The notes under the pieces are model-generated. The model was given only the letters and a program-made list of their open reading frames with translations, was not told the DNA's origin and searched no databases. A stretch of DNA of 7,641 nt, from NCBI GenBank assembly GCA_031276415.1, contig JAISNF010000160.1, forward strand, positions 1 through 7,641, written 5' to 3'. This DNA comes from Planctomycetaceae bacterium (GTDB lineage Bacteria > Planctomycetota > Planctomycetia > Pirellulales > Thermoguttaceae). Positions within the stretch are counted from its first letter, which is position 1. The number at the start of each line of letters is the position of its first letter. This document shows positions 1-6,186 of this stretch, piece by piece. The position numbers and the translations under genes are program-made.

Positions 1-43
1 CTTTTCAGGCGAAAATCGAATAATTTCAACTGTTGCGATGTTT

Positions 44-63
44 CGATAATGTATCGTTTTTTT
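44..63 (+). terminator. Rho-independent terminator of an upstream gene
   Basis: A perfect 5-bp stem CGATA/TATCG with a 3-base loop (ATG) is followed directly by seven T residues (57-63). This is the shape of an intrinsic terminator read on the + strand. It lies 20 bases after a TAA at 21-23 that closes one of the frames entering from the left edge, which fits the end of a + strand gene outside the window. The stem is short and AT-rich, so strength is uncertain. Confidence 0.5.
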
Positions 64-87
64 GTCGTATTTATTCCAATTAAAAAA

Positions 88-131
88 TTTCTTTGTGTTC
101 TCTGTGGTTAAATAAAAAACCAGTTATTTTA
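88..131 (+). repeat. Dispersed intergenic repeat, copy A
   Basis: Contains CTTTGTGTTCTCTGTGGTT followed by AATAAAA and CAGTTATTT. The same order of blocks, diverged, occurs at 3482-3546 in the same orientation, and part of it at 4734-4777 inverted. An inverted pair AAATAA/TTATTT sits at its right end, as it does in copy B. The core resembles CCACAGAG...CACAAAG-type sequences that I recall from intergenic regions of many environmental bacteria; that link is from memory. Confidence 0.5.
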
Positions 132-200
132 AATTATTGATTATTCCGCAGGAATTTTGCCGAATATTTACGAATCCGTGAAAAAAAAGAAAACCCACAA

Positions 201-228
201 TTGACCCACAACTTTATTTGTATACACT
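201..228 (+). promoter_or_regulatory. Candidate promoter for leuS
   Basis: TTGACC (201-206) matches the sigma-70 -35 consensus at five of six bases. A 16-base spacer separates it from TACACT (223-228), which matches the -10 box at four of six. Transcription would begin near 235 and leave a leader of about 295 bases before the leuS ATG. It is the best-matching pair I noticed upstream of leuS, but the region is AT-rich and chance matches are likely. No T-box or Leu-rich leader peptide is visible. Confidence 0.35.
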
Positions 229-272
229 TTGAAACTGATTCAACCACAATGCGTTATTTCTTGCCGATTTGT

Positions 273-294
273 TTTTCCAGAACTTATTGGAAAA
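273..294 (+). other. Hairpin in the leuS leader
   Basis: A perfect 7-bp inverted repeat TTTTCCA/TGGAAAA encloses an 8-base loop (280-287). It lies within the predicted leuS leader. There is no T-run after it, so it is not an obvious terminator. It could be a leader structure or a protein-binding palindrome, or it could be chance. Confidence 0.3.
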
Positions 295-530
295 TTCCCA
301 AATGTTAAAATGGGGGGGGGTATCTGGCGTAAAGAGGTAAAGAACCGTAGAAAGTGTTTACGCTCTAATTTCTTTTCCCAAAACCTCTTACAACGTTTCC
401 GCTCTTCACCTTTCGGTTTTACGTTAGTCGAAGAAGTTACTGGAAAACAGGTACTGGCGATTTTTTGCCATATTGGTTATAATTCCGCTTGCATTACCTA
501 ATTTATTGCTTTTAATTTTCCAATCATTTT

Positions 531-3464
531 ATGAAATACAACCCGTCAATAATTGAACCCAAATGGCAAACCTATTGGGAAACTAATAAAACTTTTGAAA
601 CACCAAGATTGCCCGGTAAGAAAAAAATGTATGTGCTGGATATGTTTCCGTATCCGAGTGCAAACGGTTTGCATGTCGGGCATCCCGAAGGTTACACCGC
701 CACAGATATTGTTTGCCGCTTTGAACGGATGAACGGAACAACCGTTTTACATCCGATGGGTTGGGACGCATTCGGTTTGCCCGCCGAACAACAAGCCAAA
801 AAAACCGGTATTCCGCCGCGAACCATTACAGAAACAAATATCGCTAACTTCCGGCGTCAACTCAAAATGCTCGGCTTTTCCTACGACTGGAGCCGCGAAA
901 TAACAACCACCGATGTTCAATATTATCATTGGACACAATACATTTTCCTGCTTCTCTACAACACCTGGTTCGATTCCGATGAACAACGCGGTAAACCCAT
1001 CTCCGAACTGCCGATTCCTGATAATATCACCGATATAGAAGCGTACAAAAATGAACATCGTCTTGCTTATCAAATTGAAGCGCCGGTAAATTGGTGTCCG
1101 GAGTTGGGAACGGTGTTGGCAAATGAAGAAGTAATTCAAGGACGAAGTGAACGCGGTAATCATCCGGTAATACGAATGCCGTTGCGCCAATGGATGTTAC
1201 GAATTACCGCCTACGCCGACCGGCTTGAATCCGATCTCGGAACTCTGGATTGGTCGGAAGGAATCAAAACCTTGCAACGAAATTGGATCGGTCGCAGCAC
1301 CGGAGCCGAAGTCGATTTCTTTATCAGTACAAATAAAACCGAAACAACAAATTTTTGTGTCAACGGTCCCAAATCGTGGCGTCAATCCGTTGAAAAAGAA
1401 TACAATATCTGGAAACAAAAACGGCAACACTCCGGTTTTCCCCGCAAACCCGGCACCGATGTGTTACGGATTTATACGACGCGTCCCGATACATTATTTG
1501 GGGCAACATACATGGTGATTGCGCCGGAACATCCGTTTGTCAAACGATTAACGACTAATGCGCAGCAAGAATCGGTTGAAAAATATTGTGCGTTAGCCGC
1601 TTCGAAAAGTGATCTTGACCGGACGGATTTGGCGAAAGAGAAAACCGGAGTGTTTACGGGTTCTTACGCTTTGAATCCGGTCAACAATGAACCGATTCCG
1701 ATTTGGATTGCCGATTATGTATTGAGTTCGTATGGTACGGGTGCGATTATGGCGGTTCCGGCGCATGACACGCGGGATTTTGAATTTGCGAAACAATTTC
1801 AGTTGCCGATAATTCAGGTTGTTCGTTCTGTGGACAGTACGGTGCATATTGGTGTTGATTTTGAAGCGTTTACGGAATCGGGTGTTGCAGTGAACAGCGG
1901 TGCGTACAACGGCGTGATGACGGCGGAATTTAAGGAACGAATAACAAATGATCTGAGCAACTCCGGCATCGGATGCAAAGCGGTAAATTACAAACTCCGT
2001 GACTGGCTTTTCAGCCGGCAACATTTTTGGGGGGAACCGTTTCCGATTTTGCACGAAATTGACGCCGACAATAATCGTACCGGCAAAACAATTCCGCTGC
2101 AACCGTCGGAATTACCGTTGGATATTCCCAAAGAATTGAGGTTCGATGCGAAACATAATTCGCCCGAACCGCCATTGGAACAAGCACCGGCAGATTGGTT
2201 GTTCGTTAATCGCAACGGAAAAAGATATAAACGTGAAACAAATACAATGCCGCAATGGGCTGGTTCGTGTTGGTATTATTTACGTTTTATTGATCCGAAA
2301 AATAAAACAACGCTTGTTGATCCGCAACTCGAAAAAGCCTGGATGCCGGTTGATCTTTATGTCGGCGGTGCGGAACATGCCGTGTTGCATTTATTGTACG
2401 CAAGATTTTGGCATAAAGTATTGTATGATTACGGAATTGTTTCGCAACCGGAACCGTTTCAAAAACTTGTGAATCAGGGAATGATTCTTGGCGAAACGGA
2501 ATTTACCGGATTCAAAGATGCCAACGGTCATTGGATTTCCGCAACACGTGTGAATATTGATCGCGACGGTATTGGTACGTTAAAGTCTGACGGTACAAAA
2601 CTTGAATCCGTGAAACTGGACGCCAAACAAGTAACGAAAAAAGGCGAGAACTTCGTTCTGATTAATGCCGTTAATCAAACGAACATCGATTGTCAGAACG
2701 AAATTCAAAGTGAGATTCAGAGTGAAATTCGGAACGAAATTTTGGTGGACAGTCGGGCAAATAAAATGTCGAAAAGTCGGGGCAATGTGGTAAATCCTGA
2801 CGAGGTGGTAGAAAATTACGGGGCTGATGCGTTAAGGTTGTACGAAATGTTTATGGGACCGTTGGAATCAGTGAAACCTTGGTCGATGGACGGAGTTCAT
2901 GGAGTGCGCGGTTTTTTGGAACGGGTTTGGAAAATGATTGTTTCTGTAACGTCCGAACAATTAAAATTGGAACCGTCTATTCAAAACACGAATCCGACAG
3001 CCGAACAAAACAGAATGTTACATAAAACGATTAAATCCGTAACGGAAGATATTCGCAATATGTCGTTCAACACGGCGATTGCGCGAATGATGGAATTTAC
3101 CAATTTTTTTCTGAAGGAGCAGGTTCGTCCGAAATCGGTGATGGAACAATTTATATTGCTATTATCGCCGTTTGCGCCGCATATTGCGGAGGAATTATGG
3201 CAGGTTTTGGGACATCGTAACACGTTGGCTTATGAATCGTGGCCTATTTGCGATGAATCGGCAATTCGTGAAACAACATTAGAAATTCCAATTTCGATTA
3301 ACGGCAAATTACGTTCCAAAATTTTAGTTCCTGCCAATGCCGATGAGAAAACTCTCGAACAAACCGCCCTTTCCGATGCAAAAATTGCCGAACTTCTAAA
3401 AGATAAAACCGTAGTCAAAAAAATTATCATCTGCGGCAAAATGATCAACTTTGTCGTAAAATAA
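531..3464 (+). CDS. leuS: Leucyl-tRNA synthetase (class Ia), long form
   Basis: Charges tRNA-Leu with leucine in the cytoplasm (EC 6.1.1.4). The 977-residue protein shows the class I signature HVGH at 48-51 (HIGH box) and KMSKS at 745-749. The CP1 editing domain carries TTRPDT at 316-321 and the conserved Asp of AHDTRD at 411-416, so hydrolytic proofreading should be intact. The anticodon-binding region follows KMSKS (about 784-895) and a C-terminal tRNA-binding domain ends the chain. It is about 117 residues longer than the E. coli enzyme as I recall it. Extra sequence lies near 147-182, 266-309 and 660-740, the last holding a four-residue tandem repeat. The zinc-binding region keeps only Cys189 of the usual cysteines. 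The ATG at 531 is the only start after an in-frame TAA at 513-515, and there is no Shine-Dalgarno site. The neighbouring reductase converges on it. Confidence 0.97.
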   Translation: MKYNPSIIEPKWQTYWETNKTFETPRLPGKKKMYVLDMFPYPSANGLHVGHPEGYTATDIVCRFERMNGTTVLHPMGWDAFGLPAEQQAKKTGIPPRTITETNIANFRRQLKMLGFSYDWSREITTTDVQYYHWTQYIFLLLYNTWFDSDEQRGKPISELPIPDNITDIEAYKNEHRLAYQIEAPVNWCPELGTVLANEEVIQGRSERGNHPVIRMPLRQWMLRITAYADRLESDLGTLDWSEGIKTLQRNWIGRSTGAEVDFFISTNKTETTNFCVNGPKSWRQSVEKEYNIWKQKRQHSGFPRKPGTDVLRIYTTRPDTLFGATYMVIAPEHPFVKRLTTNAQQESVEKYCALAASKSDLDRTDLAKEKTGVFTGSYALNPVNNEPIPIWIADYVLSSYGTGAIMAVPAHDTRDFEFAKQFQLPIIQVVRSVDSTVHIGVDFEAFTESGVAVNSGAYNGVMTAEFKERITNDLSNSGIGCKAVNYKLRDWLFSRQHFWGEPFPILHEIDADNNRTGKTIPLQPSELPLDIPKELRFDAKHNSPEPPLEQAPADWLFVNRNGKRYKRETNTMPQWAGSCWYYLRFIDPKNKTTLVDPQLEKAWMPVDLYVGGAEHAVLHLLYARFWHKVLYDYGIVSQPEPFQKLVNQGMILGETEFTGFKDANGHWISATRVNIDRDGIGTLKSDGTKLESVKLDAKQVTKKGENFVLINAVNQTNIDCQNEIQSEIQSEIRNEILVDSRANKMSKSRGNVVNPDEVVENYGADALRLYEMFMGPLESVKPWSMDGVHGVRGFLERVWKMIVSVTSEQLKLEPSIQNTNPTAEQNRMLHKTIKSVTEDIRNMSFNTAIARMMEFTNFFLKEQVRPKSVMEQFILLLSPFAPHIAEELWQVLGHRNTLAYESWPICDESAIRETTLEIPISINGKLRSKILVPANADEKTLEQTALSDAKIAELLKDKTVVKKIIICGKMINFVVK
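2700..2741 (+). repeat. 12-bp tandem repeat inside leuS
   Basis: Three imperfect 12-base units begin at 2700, 2712 and 2724, each starting GARATTC, followed by a partial fourth unit at 2736. They encode E-I-(Q/R)-(S/N) three times (residues 724-735) plus EI. The repeat is in frame and lies just before the KMSKS loop, in a stretch absent from shorter LeuRS enzymes. It looks like recent slippage growth of a tolerant surface loop. Confidence 0.75.
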
Positions 3465-3473
3465 TAATCGTAA

Positions 3474-3506
3474 TGTTTCAGCGAAATCTGCGGACAATTT
3501 TTTTTT
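3474..3506 (+). terminator. Likely intrinsic terminator of leuS
   Basis: TGTTTCAG (3474-3481) can pair with CTGCGGACA (3488-3496) through a 6-base loop, with two G-U pairs and one bulged C. It is followed by an A and nine T residues (3498-3506). It starts ten bases after the leuS stop. The stem is imperfect as DNA, but the position and T9 tract support termination. It overlaps dispersed-repeat copy B. Confidence 0.45.
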
Positions 3507-3546
3507 GTTGCCGTTTTTCTGTGGTCAATAAAATAAACAGTTATTT
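3482..3546 (+). repeat. Dispersed intergenic repeat, copy B
   Basis: Contains ATCTGCGGACAATTTT (3486-3501), which recurs exactly as a 16-base inverted copy at 4756-4771. It continues with TTTCTGTGGTCAATAAAATA and CAGTTATTT, matching copy A. Copies B and C therefore flank the aldo/keto reductase gene in opposite orientation. No open frame or target-site duplication was seen. Confidence 0.55.
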
Positions 3547-3567
3547 CACATTGTCTGTTTTTTATTG
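3526..3567. terminator. Hairpin between convergent leuS and reductase genes
   Basis: A 15-base arm (3526-3540) and a 13-base arm (3555-3567) are complementary apart from a 2-base bulge, with a 14-base loop. The innermost part is AAACAG/CTGTTT. The arms are AT-rich, so each strand gives runs of U after the inner stem. Its place about 20 bases beyond the reductase stop and 60 beyond the leuS stop suggests a bidirectional terminator. Confidence 0.5.
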
Positions 3568-3586
3568 TTATGAACGGGTTACAAAT

Positions 3587-4441
3587 TTAGAAATCAATTT
3601 TGTCTGGGTGAAGTCCCGAATCCCCACAAAGCGGTAATTGATCAATCGTTTGAATTTCCTGATCGGAAAGTTCAAAATCAAAGATCAATGCGTTTTCTTT
3701 AATTCGGGAGGCTGTTGCTGATTTTGGTAACGGAATAATTCCGTTTTGTAAACACCATTTGATACAAATTTGCGCTACCGATTTTTTGTGCTTATCAGCA
3801 ATACGAATAAGTTCCGGCTCGGAAAGTAATTTTCCTCGTCCAAGCGGACTCCACGCCTCAACAAGAATCTGATGTGAGTTACAAAAATCAACCGTTTCCC
3901 GCTGAGTATAACCGGGATGAAATTCAATTTGGTTGACCAACGGAGCAATTTCCGCCTGCTTGAGAAGCGGTTCAAGATGATGCGGCAAAAAATTACTCAA
4001 TCCAATTGCACGAATTCGTTTTTCTTTGTACAGTTTTTCAAATGCCCTCCATGTTTCCAGATTGATTTTTTGCCAATCATCACCGAATTGTTTGGCGTTG
4101 GCAGTCCAATGAATCAGATAAAGATCAAGATAATCAAGTTGTAAATTCGCCATTGTTTGGTCAAAAGCAGCAAGAGTTTTTTCGTAACCGCGTTGCGAAT
4201 TCCAAAGTTTGCTCGTTACGAAAACCTCTTCCCGTTTCAAACCGCAAGAACGAACTGCCTGCCCCACTCCTTTTTCATTGTTGTAAGCGGCGGCAGTGTC
4301 GATGTGACGATAACCCGTCTCAATTGCCGTGTGAATTGATTGAATAACCGCATCACCGTCGGAAATTTGCCACGTTCCAAAACCAATACAAGGAATCGAA
4401 ATATTGTTTGATAAAATGAAACAGTCGGATAATTTTTTCAT
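3587..4441 (-). CDS. Aldo/keto reductase (2,5-diketo-gluconate reductase-like)
   Basis: A soluble NAD(P)H-dependent oxidoreductase reducing aldehydes or ketones to alcohols; the physiological substrate cannot be read from sequence. The 284 residues fit the small bacterial AKR5-like class. The (beta/alpha)8 barrel begins with GFGTW at 20-24 and the signature GYRHIDTAAAYNNE at 43-56. The catalytic tetrad is Asp48, Tyr53, Lys78 and His111 (LIHW). Cofactor-binding elements are SN at 149-150, Gln171, PKS at 239-241 and Arg246/Asn250. The ATG is well chosen: AGGAGA lies 7 bases upstream (4449-4454). It has its own promoter about 240 bases upstream and hairpins in its leader, so it is probably expressed alone. 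No defect is visible. Confidence 0.93.
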   Translation of the reverse strand: MKKLSDCFILSNNISIPCIGFGTWQISDGDAVIQSIHTAIETGYRHIDTAAAYNNEKGVGQAVRSCGLKREEVFVTSKLWNSQRGYEKTLAAFDQTMANLQLDYLDLYLIHWTANAKQFGDDWQKINLETWRAFEKLYKEKRIRAIGLSNFLPHHLEPLLKQAEIAPLVNQIEFHPGYTQRETVDFCNSHQILVEAWSPLGRGKLLSEPELIRIADKHKKSVAQICIKWCLQNGIIPLPKSATASRIKENALIFDFELSDQEIQTIDQLPLCGDSGLHPDKIDF

Positions 4442-4448
4442 GGAAAGT

Positions 4449-4454
4449 TCTCCT
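4449..4454 (-). promoter_or_regulatory. Ribosome binding site of the aldo/keto reductase
   Basis: AGGAGA on the - strand ends 7 bases before the ATG at 4441. It is one of only two clear Shine-Dalgarno sites in the window and fixes the start codon. Confidence 0.8.
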
Positions 4455-4473
4455 GTTATACGTAAAAAAGTAA

Positions 4474-4493
4474 TTCAATAGGTTGTTCAATAG
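4474..4493 (-). repeat. Two 8-bp direct repeats upstream of the reductase
   Basis: CTATTGAA occurs twice on the - strand (4486-4493 and 4474-4481), separated by CAAC, giving a 12-base period, about one helical turn. The pair ends 33 bases before the reductase ATG, downstream of the predicted promoter. It could be a tandem protein-binding site or chance in AT-rich DNA. Confidence 0.35.
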
Positions 4494-4504
4494 ATTGGCA
4501 TAAA

Positions 4505-4524
4505 CGAAACAAAAACAAGTTTCG
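4505..4524 (-). other. Leader hairpin 2 of the reductase
   Basis: A perfect 6-bp inverted repeat CGAAAC/GTTTCG encloses an 8-base loop (4511-4518). It has the same loop length as the other leader hairpin and lies about 64 bases before the ATG. No T-run follows, so it is not a typical terminator. Confidence 0.4.
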
Positions 4525-4616
4525 ACCAAAACTATTACGTTAAATACGATGCGTTTTATTTTGCATTTTATTTTATCAAAAACGAAACACAAACGGCAAA
4601 ACAGTAAATCGTTTCA

Positions 4617-4640
4617 ATCGTTTGCCAAACCGCAAACGAT
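4617..4640 (-). other. Leader hairpin 1 of the reductase
   Basis: A perfect 8-bp inverted repeat ATCGTTTG/CAAACGAT encloses an 8-base loop (4625-4632). It would lie about 30 bases into the predicted transcript. It may be an RNA structure stabilising or regulating the leader, or a dyad operator just downstream of the promoter. Confidence 0.5.
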
Positions 4641-4676
4641 ATTTTATTTAAAATTCCAAAACACATCATAACTCTT

Positions 4677-4705
4677 TTTATACCAGAGATGGAAATAAAA
4701 TACAA
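4677..4705 (-). promoter_or_regulatory. Sigma-70-type promoter of the reductase
   Basis: On the - strand TTGTAT (4700-4705) and TATAAA (4677-4682) are separated by exactly 17 bases, and the -10 box carries an upstream TG giving TGGTATAAA, an extended -10. This is the best promoter match in the window. It predicts a start near 4670 and a leader of about 230 bases before the reductase ATG. Confidence 0.6.
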
Positions 4706-4733
4706 CTCTTTCCGTTTTACCAGCCTATTTTAT

Positions 4734-4777
4734 TTTTCACCACAAAGATTCAAAGAAAATTGTCCGCAGATAATTTT
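4734..4777 (-). repeat. Dispersed intergenic repeat, copy C (inverted)
   Basis: Read on the - strand it carries ATCTGCGGACAATTTT and then CTTTGTGGTG and AATAAAA, the same order as copy B, with block CTTTG...TGTGGT shared with copy A. The right part, 4756-4777, is also a palindrome AAAATT/AATTTT with a 10-base loop. It lies about 55 bases downstream of the mtaB stop and might help end that transcript. Confidence 0.5.
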
Positions 4778-4812
4778 TAACATTGTATCGATAAGGATTT
4801 ATGTTTCATCTT

Positions 4813-4845
4813 GTTTCAAATATTATTTCGTTTCAAATATTATTT
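4813..4845. repeat. 17-bp tandem duplication at the 3' end of mtaB
   Basis: GTTTCAAATATTATTT occurs at 4813-4828 and again at 4830-4845, a 17-base period. The second copy contains the mtaB stop codon (TGA on the - strand, 4833-4835) and codons for the last residues NNI. The duplication makes the gene end in repeated AT-rich sequence, probably by slippage. Confidence 0.75.
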
Positions 4846-6086
4846 ATGTTGCCAAAAAGTGTTTCATCGAAAGCGTGAGTGATTTGAACATCTCGGAGTT
4901 GTCCGAGTATTTGGGGCTCAATTGTTTTTTGAAACCGAACAGTCAAATATCGATCAGCGGTTCCGCTGTGAATTGTTTCGGGTAAAACGGAAAGAGTTGT
5001 TCCGACCAACGAGGCAGCGTAATGAGTTCGCAAGCGTTTGGCAATTTCCGCAAGTTGTGCAGCACGAACACGTTGGATCGACGGCGAAATTGTATCGGAA
5101 AATGTCGCCGCCTCTGTTCCTTTGCGCGGACTGAAACGAAAAATATGAATTTTTGAAAACCGAAGCCGTTCAACAATCCGGCAAGTTTCCTCGAATTGTT
5201 TTTCCGTTTCACCCGGAAACCCGACAATAATATCTGTCGTCAAAGCAAGACGATCAAAACGGGCAGCGATTTCTTCACAACGCCGGATAAACGTTTCAGA
5301 AAGCCAACGCCGGCGCATCCGGCGCAACACTTCATCACTGCCGCTTTGCATGGAAAGATGAAGATGCGGACAAATTCGTTGCGGATTTTGAAGCATTAGA
5401 TCAATCAGTTCTTCAGAAACTTCCACCGCTTCAAGACTAGACAACCGAAGCCGAAATGGTTCTTCTATTTCCATTTCAATAATGCGCCGAACCAACGCCG
5501 CCAAGTTTTTGTAACTGTTCGCAAAATCAATACCGTAATGCCCAAGATGAATTCCTGTTAAAACAATTTCCCGATAACCATTTTGTACAAGAGTTCTGAT
5601 TTCATCAAGAATATTGTTTTCGGAACGGCTCCGAAGTGTCGGACGAACTTTGGGAATAATACAATACGAACACCCAACCCGACAACCATCCTGAACCTTA
5701 ACATAAGCCCGATGACGTTCACCAAATGCCTGAATCCCCTTGGGCAATTCCGCCAAACCAAGACTTCTTAAAAAATCAGGAATTTCCTGTTTATCAGCGA
5801 TAATTTTTGAAACACCGCTGATATTCAAAATCTGTTTATTGTTATGAGTCGCCGAACATCCAGTAACAATAACTTCTGCGCCGGGGTTTTCGCGAATAAG
5901 TTTACGAATCGCTTTTCGCCCTTTCATTTCGCTTTCCGCTGTAACTGTACACGTATTGATCACAACAATATCCGCTACATGACCGGGTTCGGATTCCGTG
6001 TAACCAAGACGCAATAAACCGGTACGAATATATTCCGTTTCGTATTGATTCACCTTACAACCAAGTGTGAAAAGACGAAAAAACAA
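4833..6086 (-). CDS. mtaB: tRNA t6A37 methylthiotransferase, MtaB type
   Basis: A radical SAM enzyme of the MiaB/MtaB/RimO family that adds a methylthio group to N6-threonylcarbamoyladenosine at position 37 of tRNAs, using two [4Fe-4S] clusters. Counting from the TTG at 6086 it has 417 residues. The N-terminal UPF0004 domain has cluster cysteines Cys10 (TLGCKVNQYETE), Cys46 (NTCTVT) and Cys77 (VTGCSA). The radical SAM motif is CRVGCSYC with Cys135, Cys139 and Cys142, and a TRAM-like RNA-binding domain covers about 360-417. TLGCKVNQYE favours MtaB over MiaB or RimO. I prefer the TTG at 6086 because GGGGAG lies six bases before it and the protein then starts MFFRLFTLGCK, as family members do. 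A GTG at 6140 would add 18 residues with no ribosome site. It may be co-transcribed with the TIM-barrel gene upstream. Confidence 0.92.
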   Translation of the reverse strand: MFFRLFTLGCKVNQYETEYIRTGLLRLGYTESEPGHVADIVVINTCTVTAESEMKGRKAIRKLIRENPGAEVIVTGCSATHNNKQILNISGVSKIIADKQEIPDFLRSLGLAELPKGIQAFGERHRAYVKVQDGCRVGCSYCIIPKVRPTLRSRSENNILDEIRTLVQNGYREIVLTGIHLGHYGIDFANSYKNLAALVRRIIEMEIEEPFRLRLSSLEAVEVSEELIDLMLQNPQRICPHLHLSMQSGSDEVLRRMRRRWLSETFIRRCEEIAARFDRLALTTDIIVGFPGETEKQFEETCRIVERLRFSKIHIFRFSPRKGTEAATFSDTISPSIQRVRAAQLAEIAKRLRTHYAASLVGTTLSVLPETIHSGTADRYLTVRFQKTIEPQILGQLRDVQITHAFDETLFGNINNI

Positions 6087-6092
6087 CAGTTT

Positions 6093-6098
6093 CTCCCC
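6093..6098 (-). promoter_or_regulatory. Ribosome binding site deciding the mtaB start
   Basis: GGGGAG on the - strand is followed by AAACTG and then TTG at 6086, a six-base spacing. A sequence like a -10 box (TACGATAAT) lies a little further upstream, inside the extension that a GTG start at 6140 would require. Both argue for the shorter protein. Confidence 0.6.
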
Positions 6099-6166
6099 AC
6101 TAATTATCGTATAATTTATTCCGGTTTTTAGAAAAAACACATCGGCAATATGTTTTGTTTGTTTGT

Positions 6167-6186
6167 GTTACGTTACGTTATGTTAT
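6167..6186. repeat. Pentanucleotide tandem repeat
   Basis: Four consecutive 5-base units, GTTAC twice then GTTAT twice, run from 6167 to 6186. The left flank is GTTT-rich (6153-6166). The stop codon of the TIM-barrel gene (TAA on the - strand, 6183-6185) sits in the repeat. Changes in copy number would alter the spacer to mtaB rather than the protein. Confidence 0.8.

Larger units (their letters stand above)
1..530. other. Intergenic region upstream of leuS
   Basis: No gene is well supported in these 530 bases. The left end has two short open frames entering from outside on the + strand, with stops at 21-23 and 47-49; the first ends 20 bases before a hairpin-T terminator, so it may be the tail of a neighbouring gene. 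Further right are a dispersed-repeat copy (88-131), an A8 run (181-188), a promoter candidate (201-228), a hairpin (273-294) and a G9 tract (312-320). An open frame from a TTG at 229 to a stop at 499-501 (90 codons) has no Shine-Dalgarno site and no recognised domain, apart from a stretch FGFTLVE at 412-432 that resembles a prepilin cleavage motif. I saw no tRNA and no T-box motif. Confidence 0.6.
4442..4832. other. 391-base gap between mtaB and the reductase
   Basis: This gap holds no convincing gene. A frame on the + strand from 4689 and one on the - strand from 4592 are low-complexity or overlap real genes. Contents on the - strand, in transcription order: dispersed-repeat copy C (4734-4777), a strong promoter candidate (4677-4705), two hairpins in the leader (4617-4640 and 4505-4524), direct repeats (4474-4493) and the ribosome binding site. 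A 15-base motif of the type AAACGAAACAAAAAC occurs at 4502-4516 and again with one change at 4580-4594. Confidence 0.65.

Noticed and set aside
1..49. Partial + strand gene at the left edge
   Set aside because: Two frames end here (at 23 and 49), but too few residues are present to choose between them or to identify a family.
229..501. Leader peptide for attenuation of leuS
   Set aside because: The frame has seven scattered Leu codons and no Leu run, and no terminator/antiterminator pair follows it.
235..530. T-box riboswitch controlling leuS
   Set aside because: I could not find the conserved T-box sequence or a terminator stem just before the ATG.
747..2215. Long open frames on the - strand inside leuS (for example 747-1190 and 1593-2102)
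   Set aside because: They are shadows of leuS, have no recognisable domains and overlap a strongly supported gene.
4455..4465. TATAAC as the -10 box of the reductase
   Set aside because: It lies a few bases from the ribosome site, so transcription would begin within or after that site; the pair at 4677-4705 is better.
4353..4592. Small - strand gene in the reductase leader
   Set aside because: The 79-codon frame overlaps the reductase start in another frame, has low-complexity Phe/Asn-rich sequence and no ribosome site.
3486..4771. A transposon with terminal inverted repeats carrying the reductase
   Set aside because: The 16-base inverted match belongs to a repeat also present elsewhere, there is no transposase inside, and no target-site duplication is visible.
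4689..4985. + strand gene in the mtaB/reductase gap
   Set aside because: Composition is unstructured, it overlaps the end of mtaB, and it runs through the dispersed repeat and the 17-bp duplication.
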